Shown here piece by piece: positions 11,573-22,268 of a DNA stretch of 64,000 nucleotides (its first letter is position 1; the number at the start of each line of letters is the position of its first letter). The notes beneath the pieces were generated by a model. That model was not told the origin of the DNA. It ran no database searches and was given only the letters and a program-made list of their open reading frames with translations. The translations under genes and the position numbers were made by a program. Source of the DNA: Quercus robur (taxonomy: Eukaryota > Streptophyta > Magnoliopsida > Fagales > Fagaceae); contig NC_065536.1 in assembly GCF_932294415.1 (NCBI RefSeq), positions 58,765,854-58,829,853 on the forward strand, given 5' to 3'.

Positions 11573-11872
11573 AGGGGTGTTGTTGGATTGAACTTATTGT
11601 TGTTGAAACTGAAAAACTGAAAACTGAAAACACTGTAGCAAAATAATTTTTAAATGTGTAAATAGTACCGTGGGACCCATTTTTAATATTTTTTAATGAA
11701 TAAAGTGGCTATGGGTCCCATAAACAGTACTGCTACAGTACCGCTACAGTGCCGCTACAGTGCCGTTTGTCCCCCTTTTCTGCAAAACGCGTGAAATGTA
11801 AAAAAAAAAAAAAAAAAAAAGAGTGAAAACGCAGACGCAGCAACGCAACGCAGAACCCAAACACAAACTAGA
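11573..11872. mobile_element. MITE-like element, unclassified
   Basis: A segment with the words CTGAAAACACTGTAGCAAAA and GTGGGACCCATTTTTAA and a run of CTACAGTGCCG-like 11-mers (about 11728-11767) has the composition of a common plant MITE. The ends (GGGTGTTGTTGGATT at left, AACCCAAACACAAAC at right) are weakly inverted. No target duplication could be fixed, so limits are approximate. Confidence 0.35.
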
Positions 11873-12082
11873 TCTCCCATTTTCCTAACAAATTGCAACT
11901 TGGGATGAAGTGTATGTATTAATGGGCTCGGCTAATAGGGCCAACTGTGGGCTTTGCCGAAATAGTATAACGAGATGAGATACGAGATTTTTTTGGGCTT
12001 TATTAGAACGATGGCTTTTCTTATGACCTAATTATAATATTTAGTAACCGTTACGAAATAGGATAGGAGGAAGTGTATTAGG

Positions 12083-12247
12083 GTATGTTTGATATTTAAA
12101 ACTGATTTTTTTTTAAAGTGTTGTAGATAAAAATAAAAATTAGCTAATTGAAATAGTAAAATAAGACTTATAAATAATATTAAAAAGTGCAGTAGATTCC
12201 CATAATACAAATAAGAGTAAAATAATTTGTGAATGCCAAACACACAG
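12083..12247. mobile_element. Tourist-like MITE upstream of STIPL copy 1
   Basis: The ends GGGTATGTTTGATAT and GCCAAACACACAG are imperfect inverted repeats, preceded by TTA. The interior (ATAAGACTTATAAATA) is the reverse complement of words in the element at 44179-44386, so both belong to one family. It ends about 125 bp before the start codon of the gene at 12372. Confidence 0.5.
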
Positions 12248-12312
12248 CCAGATAGAGATTAGTCGTAATGGATAACCGACTATAAAGTAACCGACTTTCC
12301 GACTTTCCATTC

Positions 12313-12319
12313 TATAAAT
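12313..12319 (+). promoter_or_regulatory. Probable TATA box of STIPL copy 1
   Basis: TATAAAT lies 52 bp before the ATG at 12372, in DNA containing repeated ACCGACT words. The spacing fits a plant core promoter with a short leader. Confidence 0.4.
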
Positions 12320-12371
12320 TAATAGTAGCATCTTTAGATTTTGTTGTATTGTTGTATTCAGTGTTTGTAAG

Positions 12372-14384
12372 ATGGAGTTGATAGAGAAGTTCGCCCAATG
12401 GATCGACGACGACGACAACGATTACTCCTTTGGAGTATCCGAAAGGTGTCGCTTAGATGGAGATATTTACAAGAAAACCAAACCGATGAACTTCATCTCC
12501 ACCGGCACCCAGAAAATCGATAACAATGGCGGCTCTGCTGGTCTAGGGTTTACTGAGGAGGAGGAGGATTTTTTGCCAACGGCGTTTGGGAAGATGATTA
12601 AGGAGGGAGCCTTGAAGAGGATGAGAGAGAAGGAAAAGTCTAAGGGTAAGAGAGCTAGAGACGACGAAGGTGGTTTTGGTTTTGCAAGTGTTGGTGGTGA
12701 GTTTGAGAAGCACACCAAAGGGATTGGTATGAAACTGTTGCAAAAAATGGGGTACAAAGGCGGTGGCCTTGGGAAGAATGCACATGGGATTGTCACTCCG
12801 ATTCAGCCCAAACTTCGCCCCAAGAACATGGGTATAGGCTTTAACGATTTCAACGAGACAGAAGATAAGAAGAAGGGTTTGTTGGGCAGTGAGCGTGTGG
12901 GTGTAGAGAGAGTGAAGGAGAAGCGGTTGTGGTCGACGAAGAAGAAGTTGGAGAATGAAGAGGACTTGAAAGAGGAGAAGGATAGATTGTTAGTCGTCTC
13001 TGAGAGGCAGAAGCGGCAGTTGTATAGTATGGTAGAGATATTGAATGTGCTGGATCAATTGGATGAAGACAGATCCACAGGTGAGTTGACATTGGATTCA
13101 CTTGCCGAGCTATTCATTCAGTTGAAGAGTAGATTTGCCGAGGATTATAAGCTCTGTAACTTGTCTGTCATCGCCTGCTCATATGCTCTGCCTTTGTTTA
13201 TTAGAGTTTTCCAGGGTTGGGACCCTCTTCAAAATCCCTTTCACGGCTTTGAGATTGTGTCTCTGTGGAAGAGTCTACTTCTGAGTGATCAAGAGTTTAC
13301 TGCTTCGCCTTATGCCCAGTTGATATCCCAAGTTCTTTTACCAGCTGTTAGACTTTCTGTCATCAATACTTGGCAGGCTAGGGAACCTGAACCAATGCTA
13401 CGGTTCCTGGATTCTTGGCAAAAGTTGTTACCCCATTCCGTCCTCCACTACATACTGGATTACATTGTCATGCCAAAATTAAATAGTGCGGTGGGCTGTT
13501 GGGAACCTTTACGCGAAACTGTTCCAATCCACCTTTGGGTGCACCCGTGGTTACAGTATTTGGGACACAAATTGGAAGGTATCTTCGAGACTATACGTTT
13601 CAAGTTGAGTCAAGTTCTTGTTGCTTGGCACCCAAGTGACGCATCTGCCTATACTATTTTATCTCCTTGGAAGGCTGTGTTTGATTCAGCGAGTTGGGAA
13701 CACCTTATGAGCAGATTTGTCGTTCCAAAGTTGCAGCTTATTCTGCAGGAGTTCCAACTAAACCCTGCAAATCAGAAGCTTGATGAGTTTTATTGGGTTA
13801 TGAAGTGGGCCTCTGATATTCCAAGTCATCTTATGGTTGATATGATGGTGAGGTTCTTTTTTTCCAAGTGGCAACAGGTTTTGTATCATTGGTTACAAGC
13901 AAGCCCAAACTTTGAGGAGATAACAAATTGGTATTTGGGATGGAAGGAACTTCTTCCGAAGGAGCTTCTTGCAAACGAAAGTATCCGGTATCAGCTTAAT
14001 CGTGGTCTTGAGATGATGAACCAGGCTGTTGAAGGTTTGGAGGTGGTCCAACCTGGTTTGGAAGAGAACATTGGCTATTTTAGGGTACCAGAGCAAAGGC
14101 AATTTGAGGCTCAACAGAAAGCAGTAACACAACAATCTGCCATGAGTTTTAGCATGGATGATATGAGTGTTAAGGAAGTTATTGAAGTCCATGCCCAACA
14201 ACACGGCTTACTATTCAAGCCTAAACCAGGCCGGAGGCATGATGGTCACCAGATCTATGCCTTTGGTAATTTGAGTGTGATAATTGATGCTCTAAATCAA
14301 AAGGTGTATGCTCAAACTGAGGAAGGGTGGTCCCTTGTATCCCTTCAAGACTTAGTGGACAAGCACCAGAGTTCTCTTTCGTAG
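12372..14384 (+). CDS. STIPL1: STIPL/TFIP11-like G-patch and GCFC-domain splicing factor, copy 1 (670 aa)
   Basis: An uninterrupted frame encodes a septin-and-tuftelin-interacting-protein-like factor (animal TFIP11, yeast Ntr1), which in the family helps spliceosome disassembly in the nucleus. Residues about 1-75 hold the N-terminal region with KPMNFISTGT and FLPTAFGKMIKEGA. Residues about 115-160 are a G-patch (TKGIGMKLLQKMGYKGGGLG). From about residue 215 the GCFC domain follows, with GWDPLQNPFHG, INTWQAREPEPMLRFLDSW and IHLWVHPWLQYLGHKLEG. The C-terminus has EVIEVHAQQHGLLFKPKPGR and VYAQTEEGWSLVSLQDLV. Against copy 2 (44542), about 70 residues carrying the MRGPEVRLLTNLEN block are missing near residue 195 without loss of frame. 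From memory, plant homologs are about 850 residues, so this is shortened. The start at 12372 keeps the family N-terminus. There is no intron. Confidence 0.88.
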   Translation: MELIEKFAQWIDDDDNDYSFGVSERCRLDGDIYKKTKPMNFISTGTQKIDNNGGSAGLGFTEEEEDFLPTAFGKMIKEGALKRMREKEKSKGKRARDDEGGFGFASVGGEFEKHTKGIGMKLLQKMGYKGGGLGKNAHGIVTPIQPKLRPKNMGIGFNDFNETEDKKKGLLGSERVGVERVKEKRLWSTKKKLENEEDLKEEKDRLLVVSERQKRQLYSMVEILNVLDQLDEDRSTGELTLDSLAELFIQLKSRFAEDYKLCNLSVIACSYALPLFIRVFQGWDPLQNPFHGFEIVSLWKSLLLSDQEFTASPYAQLISQVLLPAVRLSVINTWQAREPEPMLRFLDSWQKLLPHSVLHYILDYIVMPKLNSAVGCWEPLRETVPIHLWVHPWLQYLGHKLEGIFETIRFKLSQVLVAWHPSDASAYTILSPWKAVFDSASWEHLMSRFVVPKLQLILQEFQLNPANQKLDEFYWVMKWASDIPSHLMVDMMVRFFFSKWQQVLYHWLQASPNFEEITNWYLGWKELLPKELLANESIRYQLNRGLEMMNQAVEGLEVVQPGLEENIGYFRVPEQRQFEAQQKAVTQQSAMSFSMDDMSVKEVIEVHAQQHGLLFKPKPGRRHDGHQIYAFGNLSVIIDALNQKVYAQTEEGWSLVSLQDLVDKHQSSLS

Positions 14385-16473
14385 AGACGTTGAGCTCTGT
14401 GCTGAGAGGGAGGAGTGTTTCTGATTTTTAGATTGTATTCATTAGGCATACATTCACAGGCTAGCGTGTGCTAATTGTTTCAGCTTGTCATGGCTGGGAT
14501 TTTTGTTAGAAGAATAGATATCGAGAATTTAATTGTCATTGACATCAACAGTTTTCCATTTTGATTTTCTCTTGTATCAACATTTTCTCAATATTTGAGC
14601 CACATATGAGAAACGTTTAGTCTGCTTTTGCTTTATCAAAAAATTAAAATGATGTTTATATTAATCTTGCTTCAAACTAGTGGCTCCATCTATGGTATAT
14701 GATGTTTAGAATAAGTTGGATAAACCCAACGAGTTTTTTTTCCCCTACTGTTCCGCCTCCTTGAAGTAGTACATTGTCTAATATGATAGATATGAAAGGT
14801 ATTGATATGCTGTTTCTCTTCTGGCCACTATTGTTGTTGAATTGAATATTGGCACTTATATTGCCTTACATAATTTGGTTGTCAATGGTCAATTCCCATT
14901 AGTTTGTTGTATTTCTTTGCTATTGATTCAAACAGCAAGCAGCCTTCTATATATTGTCAACATTTTGTAGAGGGAAACCAATGGATTATGCATTAAAGCA
15001 GACAAAAAACACAAGTTTTTTATGTGCATTTGAAGTGTCTAGAATATAGAGAATGGTGAAGTTTCAACAGATGGTTGAAGTGCCACCCAGCATTAACAGA
15101 AGAAGAATATGCATATTTGTTCGAGTGGTCTCGATCGTAACCTTCTAACTAGTAATTTGCATCTGGTGTTAGATTTTATTGATTCTCTTCATTTTAGATT
15201 TTAATGTTTCCTCTGTAATTCTTTGGGAGAATCTTTTGCATGCATCCTAAGTACTTAAAGCTGTTCCCCTTTTTGATAAAGGTTATAACTTTTTTTTTTT
15301 TTTTTTTCCCTATTACTAGTTTATGACAAGTGATTTACCTGAAAGAGATAAAGAAGATTATGAAACATCTACCAAGTAAAAACTTAAGTTCTGACTTTTG
15401 GATCATTATTTCTATTGTAGTTTACAATGTGTTAATATGCTTTTGAGTTGCTTTCTTACTCCCTTACATCTGATTTGTAAGTGGATCCTCAAATCCTTTT
15501 TATATGTTTTAATTTTAAGTAGTTAAATAATAAATGTATATATTAGTTGCATTTGTAGATGGGGTGGAAGTGGAGCCGATTAAGAGAGAGGTGTCTAAGG
15601 TGGTTTACACATGAAGAAACAAAGACTGATGATTCCCTCCCATTATGGCAAAAAAAAAAAAAAAAAAAAAAGACTGATTATTGCATAAGTGAGAAATAGT
15701 AATATGATTAAAATTGGAGTATGATTTTCTTTTCTTCTTTTTTCGTAATTTCATAGAAGAAATATATTCAATGCCAAGGTCTTTTTGTCAGGACTGGTCC
15801 TACATGTTATGATATATCGATATTAAGAGTCCTTTAGCCATTTATCAGCATGAGGAGTATGCTCTTTTTTTTTTTTGGATCATTTCATCAAAGAAATATA
15901 TTCAATACTAAGATCATTTTGGTAGGACGGGTCCTCCATGTTATGATGTATTGGTATTAGGAGTCCTTTTGCCATTTATTTATTTTACTCTCCTTTGATG
16001 GGTTTACTAATGATGTAGAATTTCAAGGGAAGAATCTAGCGTTTGGTAAATTAGGGTAGGGTTTGTAGATATTTAGGAATTTTGTTGAAGTTGAATGGGA
16101 ATTAAGAACTCACAAATTTGATTGTAATTGCTGGAAATTTATAAACTTTGCAATGATTCTTGTTTTTGATGTATGATTAGAACTTGATAGCTGGATTTGA
16201 GTTTTTTAAGCCCTAGAAGTTGTAGTGCTTTCATTCACAACAAGTGATTCCTAGGAACTTACAAGTATGATCTAGTAGTTATTTTATGCTTTTCCTCATT
16301 ATGATTTTGATTTCCATCGCAATATTCCGGAACTATACAAACCGTAACCCTAATTTCCTAAACTCTAGGATCTTCCCTTTGACATTCAACATCAACTAGT
16401 TAATATGTTTTACTATGTTATGAGTTATATATTAATACATTTTTAATGTGCTAATGTTACTTATCTGTATTTA
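14385..16473. other. 3' flank of STIPL copy 1, paralogous to 46564-52571
   Basis: No gene. Almost all of this can be followed in unit 2, where it is split by LINE fragments (47244-48650) and an L1 LINE (49281-51937). It contains the empty sites GTCAGGACT (15787-15795) for the L1 LINE and ACTAG (16395-16399) for the LTR insertion at 52572. Two similar words about 110 bp apart near 15790 and 15925 (GACTGGTCCTACATGTTATG, GACGGGTCCTCCATGTTATG) suggest a local duplication. Confidence 0.7.
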
Positions 16474-17092
16474 TTAATTTATATATATATATATATATAT
16501 ATTTAAAAGTTGAAGCGTAGCAGTTATTGTTATTACGTTCATGTTGAACCACATCAACAGCCACATTATCTACCTATTTCTCATTTCTCTCCACTACTTC
16601 CAACCATAACTTCTCTTTTACCTTTTCATCCCTCCACTACACTCAACCTTAATATCACTCTTCATCTATCTCTTCCTCTTCCTTTTATTTTGACTCTTCT
16701 TATCCCTATTCAATTACTATAAATATGACATTCTTTATCTTATTTTATACATATTTTCTCACATGAAAAAGGTTATTACTCTCTCTCTCTCATGTTTTAT
16801 TTTTGTGTGAATTTTTTATTTTTTGTATGTCTACTTTAGATTGATGTATTTATGTGTTCTTTAGAAATTTACTTTGGGTTGCAATTTGGTTTTGTGTTTT
16901 TAAGTTATTATCTTTTTTTCTTTTCTATAATTGTTAAATGTTATTTTATTGCATATAAATATAGTTTACAAGGATATAATGTTATTATATTATATATCAT
17001 GACTTGGATAATTTGGTGTTTGACTTATGACTATATTTTTTATTTGATGCTTCTCTTTTTCATTTTATTTTCTATTTATCTCCCAAAAAATG

Positions 17093-17100
<8 letters not shown>

Positions 17101-17158
<58 letters not shown>
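17101..17158. repeat. (TC)n(TA)n microsatellite
   Basis: About 30 bases of TC repeats run directly into about 25 bases of TA repeats. Confidence 0.95.
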
Positions 17159-17213
17159 TCCTTTTTACAACTTACTTTAGGTTGATAAATCATTGTATTT
17201 TTTATATGATACT

Positions 17214-18006
17214 TGTAGGGTGTTGGTTTTGAGCGCTCTTCCTATTGGACGAGAGGTCTCAAGCCCAACTGACCCAATATAATGAATTTTTAGAGAGTGG
17301 GCCTAAGAACTAGGTGTTGGTCTAAACCATAATCACAATACATGGTTGGGTGTGGGCGGACCAATGAGGAAATGGGTTCAAGCCTGAAATGTTGTCCCCG
17401 AGTGTTTCGTCCGAGGAGCTTGATGTTCTTCTTCTTCTACTTTCAGTAACAAGTTCCCGTGGTTTTTCAAGACCATGCAAACTGTTGCCGTTTTCTCATT
17501 TTTCTCTATTCCTTTCCCTTTCTCGTGGTCCCCCATTCTTGGGGGGTCTTTCCCATTATATACTTCTTTCCAGTCAATCCTGACCCTCCATCTGTTGATT
17601 GTGCAGGCCATTACTCGATTGCTCGTCCCATCAGCCACCTTCCCAAATCCTCTGTGAGTTGCGGCAACCAAGGCCATACTGTTCAGGGGTCCTTTCATCA
17701 TTAATGCGGCCAGGACGTTAATTGGGCGCATTAAATGCGGAGGTGACAGCTTTTCCTTAAATTGCTCCCACTCCATACCCGTCCTGCTGTACTCGTCCTT
17801 TCTTCGGGGAATGCTTTGGGAGGCTGCCTTTGATGGTGTGCCGTTCTTTCCCACTGGAGTCTGGAACGCCGAGGACAGAATCGTCCTCGGTAACATCTCT
17901 AGACCATTTGGATTTTCAGCGCATGTCCTCGAACATTTCTCTCCTTGGCGCGGGCCTTGGGCTCAACATAGAGCGGGCTAGGGTCGCCAAGTTCTCTAGC
18001 CCCACA
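17214..18006 (-). repeat. LTR of element 2 (left; 3' LTR in element orientation)
   Basis: A 793-bp copy, TGTAGGGTG ... CCCCACA. It holds the stem-loop CCGAGGAC-N6-GTCCTCGG at 17869-17890, also present in the LTR of element 1. It is directly followed by the polypurine tract complement TAGCCCCTCAAAA. Confidence 0.9.
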
Positions 18007-18288
18007 ATAGCCCCTCAAAATCCTGCTGTTCGGATCCTCGGACGGAGAGGAGGGTTTTGGTAACATCAGGCTTTTGTCATGGCTTGTCACGTCCTGTCCT
18101 TCATTAATGCTAGAGTCTTTTCGTATGCTCGAGACGCGTTTCTGGCGCCTTGGTATGTGAAGCGTGTCTTCAATGAATGCTGGCGGCTTCGTACTCCCCA
18201 CGTTTAATGGTACGATGGTGATTTTGATGGTTGAGATTTCCTCACCTTTATGAGCGGCAAAACCCGCACAGTTATTTTTAATGGGAGG

Positions 18289-18295
18289 TATAAAT
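18289..18295 (+). promoter_or_regulatory. Probable TATA box of the antisense gene in element 2
   Basis: TATAAAT lies about 250 bp before the inferred ATG at 18542, on the strand opposite to the retroelement. The intervening leader is rich in CTTC/TCTT tracts, as in plant 5' leaders. Confidence 0.35.
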
Positions 18296-18541
18296 TCCCA
18301 TTTGAACGGACTTGTCTCTTTACTTTTGCACTTAAGAATTCTTGTACATATATCTTGAGTTCAATCAAACTTCCAGCCAAACTCAAGTTTCTTTCCAGTA
18401 TAAAGAGCCTGTCCAAGGAGCTTTTCCTCATTTCTGTAAGTTTTCTTCGCTCTTCAACTTGTGCTTTTCTTCTTCTAAGTCTATCTTTCTCTTGCTCCTC
18501 TCTTTCTTTCGTCACCTGGGTCTCCTTGGCGGTTTCTAGAG

Positions 18542-21193
18542 ATGGGTAAATTTAAAAAAGTTGGTTGAGACCGAAGAGGCGATGGAAAAATTCATCGCCG
18601 ATTATAGGATACCCCCCAATGTAGGTCTGAGGTACTGTAAGGAAGGGGAGTGACACTTTAGGAGAAAAACGGGTGAGGTGGTGATCCCCATTCTTGCCTT
18701 TATAGATGGGGGGCGTGAGAATCCCTATGGGGCCAGTGATGAGGGATTACCTTAGGCACTTCCGATTAGCCCCCACCCAGTGTGCTGCTAACGTGTTTAG
18801 GATTCTGGGTTGTGTGGATGCCTTAAACGAGAAAATGGGGCTAAGGTTAACCCACCACGATGTGAACTGGTGCTACAACCTCCAACTCCTGAAAGGCAAG
18901 TCTTACTATTTGAAGACGAGGGACGATAAGGTTCGGCTTATTCAGTGCCTCCCCGAGTCCAGCAAAAGGTTAAACAAGGACTTCCTTATCGTGTCTGGGG
19001 AGTGGCACGATGGCCTTCCTTGCCCCACGGTGGAGGGGGAGCCAGGTGGGGTATCTAGAGTGGGAGAGGGACGACCCCTTTTTTTTTTCCATCATGTTTT
19101 GCACGGTTTGGTTACTGATATGAACATGTCTTCTTTTTGCAGATCCGCACGCCTTTCAGCGGCACTTCCATCTGATCAACAAGGAAGATTTGGAAACTAT
19201 TCTCAGGGCGGCGGTTTTTGTAAACGAGGCGGATAACCAAGTCAGGGCCGCTCACAAGATCTTGGGGTACGATCCTATCCAGAGGTCATTCGCCGACCCG
19301 AAGTACGTGGTTAGGGCAAACGATCCCGAGTTTCAGAGAATCACTGTAGTTGAGCACGGGTTTCTGATTCCCGAAGGGTCTCCTGTCCCGGAGGGCATCC
19401 CATTGGCCGGCTCTTCCTCATCCCACCAAGCAGTGGAAGCCGAGAGTGATTTGAGTTTGCCCGAAGAAGGATTCGGTGCGTTTGACCAGGCTAGATCACC
19501 CGCGGATCCCATTGGTGACTTGGGTGACCCCGACCTTTCCAAGGCAGATTTCTTGTTAGCGGGGACATCCTCTCAGGCGGAGATGGGTCTTAAAAGGAAA
19601 CCCCCGGCAAGCCTGTTCGACCTAATTGAGGGCCAGCCAGGGAAGGAGGCACCTGGAAAGGTGTAGTCCAAACCTCCGCCTCCTCCGCCACAGCCTCAAC
19701 CTATTCAAACCAAGTCTTCCCCTGCTCGTTCTCGGACATCGTCTCCCCGGCCCAAACACCCTGCTTCCCCCCAATCGACTTTACCTCCTTGGCCTGAGCC
19801 CACTGACTCAAAGAGGAAGAGGAGTTCTAAGGGCAAAGAGCCGATGGATGAGGGGGAGTCTCACACGCCTCAAGAGGAGGGCGAAGCCCCACGAGCTCAA
19901 AAGCAGCTAAAGATTGGGCCTCAAGATCAAGGCAAGGAGATTGATGCTCAGTCTGCGCCCGAGGCTTGGCTTTCGGCCCCAATGCTCCACGGGGAACCGT
20001 TGATGGAAGATACCTCTCTAAGGGACTTTTGAGGCGGCGAAGGTGCTTATGTGGCCGACGCTTTGGAGAGGTCCCTGCTCCTCCCCACCGACATGAAGGA
20101 GTTGAAGAAGATGAGGAGGCAGGAGGTCTTCCTCAGCATGAAGAGGTACCTGGCCATGGTAAGGCTTCTGATACTTGTGACTCCGTCAATTTTTTGCTTC
20201 TTAATTTCCCATTCATGGTGTGTTTGCTCCAATTGGTAGGCCATCCAGGCCACTTATAGGCTGGAGGATGACTCTAAGGAGCAGAGCAGGTCCTTGGAGA
20301 CTGAGCGTAATAAGTGCCTGGATGCTGCTCATACCCTTAAGAACTCTGAGGCTGACCTCACTAAGGCCAGGGAGGACCTGAAGGAGATGACTAGGCAGAG
20401 GGACAACACTGAAGTAGGCCTGTTTGGTGCCCAAAAGCAGGCCGAGGCCCAGACGAAGCGCCTACTTGAAGCTGAAGAATAGTTGAGGATTGCAAAGGAG
20501 CAGATTGACGATTTAAAGAAGAAGTCGTCTGAGGCAGAGATGGCTAGGGGCGTTGCAGAATGGGCTAGGGATGAAGCTCTAAGGGCTAAAACGGAGGTTG
20601 AATTTTCCAAGACGGAAGCCGAGACCTCCAAGGACAAAGTTGAGGAGGAGGCCTATGACCCGGGGGTGGCCGATACCCAAGCCGTCCTTAAGGCTCAAAT
20701 CCCTGGGGTATGCCGGCTTTATTGCTTCAAGGTCTGGAATGAAGCTCTTAAACAAGCTGGGGTGGAGGCTTCATCTGATCTGTGGAAGACGGAGAAGGTG
20801 TACTATCCTTCGGTCATTCGTGAGACCAACTCTGAGACGGTGAGTGCTCCGGAGGAGACTGAGGTTGCTCAGCCTGAGGCTGCCCTGAACGTGTCCCCTG
20901 CTAACGAGCCAGCCAAAGGGGGTGAGCTTCCTAAGGTGACAGAAACAGGTGGGAGTTCTAACCCTGAGGCGCCACAGGAGGCTGTCGGTTCCATAGTCAG
21001 CGCTCAGGACCCTCACGTCGAGGAGCCACCTCTCCTGATTCAGCCCCTTTAGTCTATTTCTTTGGCTAATGTCACTCAGGGCCCCGAGGCCAATCCTACT
21101 CGGCTCACCAAGGAAGGGGATGTCTCCCAGGGTCTCCAGGCCAATCCTGCTCAGCTTCCCAAGGAAGGGGCCAAAATAAAGTTGAAGAAGTAA
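18542..21193 (+). pseudogene. Antisense extra gene of Ty3/gypsy element (PF04195-type domain and coiled coil), broken
   Basis: Read opposite to the retroelement, a spliced gene can be followed. About 18542-19045 holds a gypsy-type transposon domain (IPPNVGLRYCKEGE, then GPVMRDYLRHFRLAPTQ and GKSYYLKTRDDKVRLIQCL). An intron at 19046-19142 joins EP to DPHAFQRHFHLINKEDLETI. A proline-rich linker (19660-19850), an intron at 20159-20239, and a long lysine/glutamate-rich segment likely to form a coiled coil (20240-20690) follow. The end is KLKK and TAA at 21191-21193. Damage: a frameshift just after MGKFKK, TGA in place of W near 18650, a frameshift near 18710, TAG 19664-19666, TGA about 20030, TAG about 20480 and TAG about 21050. 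It cannot make the full protein. The function of this family is unknown. Confidence 0.75.
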
Positions 21194-21595
21194 AGACTCC
21201 GGCCACCTTTTTTGTTGGTTTTCTTTTCAGCTTAGTTTTTTTAGTTAATTTGCTTCTGTTTTAGGAGTCTTGGAATTCGTTTGTAACTGAATTTTTCGAC
21301 TATATATATGAAATTCCTTTTTTTTTTTTTTCCCTTTTGAATCATGTGTTTATTGCCTTTACCGATATTACTATTACTGCAAATCCCGTGGCTTGTGAAT
21401 TAATTATCCTAACGGGTGTGAATGGTCGTGTATATAATATGTTTGAAGTTAAATCCCTCAATACTGTCTTACCGGTATCAAGGGGACGCTTAGTTTGCGT
21501 CCACCCGTATTTTCAGGGGGCTAAGTGTATAATCCGAGGTGCCGAGCGTACACTTAGTTCGTATCCATAGCTTTTACAAAACTTGAAGTAGCTAG

Positions 21596-22206
21596 TTTCC
21601 CCATAGGCTTGAGTCCAAGGATCACACAAGGCCTTGGTTCTGTCTAACACTTAGAATTTCCTGGAGTGATTAGTTTCCCCATAGGCTTGAGTTCGAGGAC
21701 CATGCAAGGCCTTGGTTCTGTCTAGCACTTGGATTTTCTTAGAGTGACTAGTTTCTCCATAGGCTTGAGTTCGAAGACCATGCAAGGCCTTGGTTCTGTC
21801 TAGCACTTGGATTTTCTTGGAGTGACTAGTTTCCCCATAGGCTTGAGTTCGAGGACCATGCAAGGCCTTGGTTCTGTCTAGCACTTGGATTTTCTTGGAG
21901 TGACTAGTTTCCCCATAGGCTTGAGTCCGAGGACCATGCAAGACCTTGGTTTTGTCTAGGACTTGGATTTTCTTGGAGTAACTAGTTTCCCCATAGGCTT
22001 GAGTCTAAGGACCATGCAAGACCTTGGTTCTGTCTAACACTTAGATTTTCCTGGAGTGACTAGTTTCCCCCATAGGCTTGAGTCCGAGGACCATGCAAGG
22101 CCTTGGTTCTGTCTAGCACTTAGATTTTCCTGGAGTGACTAGTTTCCCCATAGGCTTGAGTCTGAGGACCATGCAAGGCCTTGGTTCTGTCTAGCACTTA
22201 GATTTT
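21596..22206. repeat. Tandem array 3, 78-bp period, about 8 copies
   Basis: The word GACCATGCAAG (or variants) recurs every 78 bp from 21698, with a diverged first unit near 21616. The core TCCGAGGACCATGCAAGG followed by CCTTGGTTCTGTC is common to the arrays of element 1. Read on the minus strand, part of it (21651-21941) is open and repeats LDRTKALHGPRTQAYGET. Confidence 0.92.
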
Positions 22207-22268
22207 TGCCAGGATGCGAGACGTGTAATCAAGATGGACTCAAAATCTGAACTAGACAAACACTTTTA

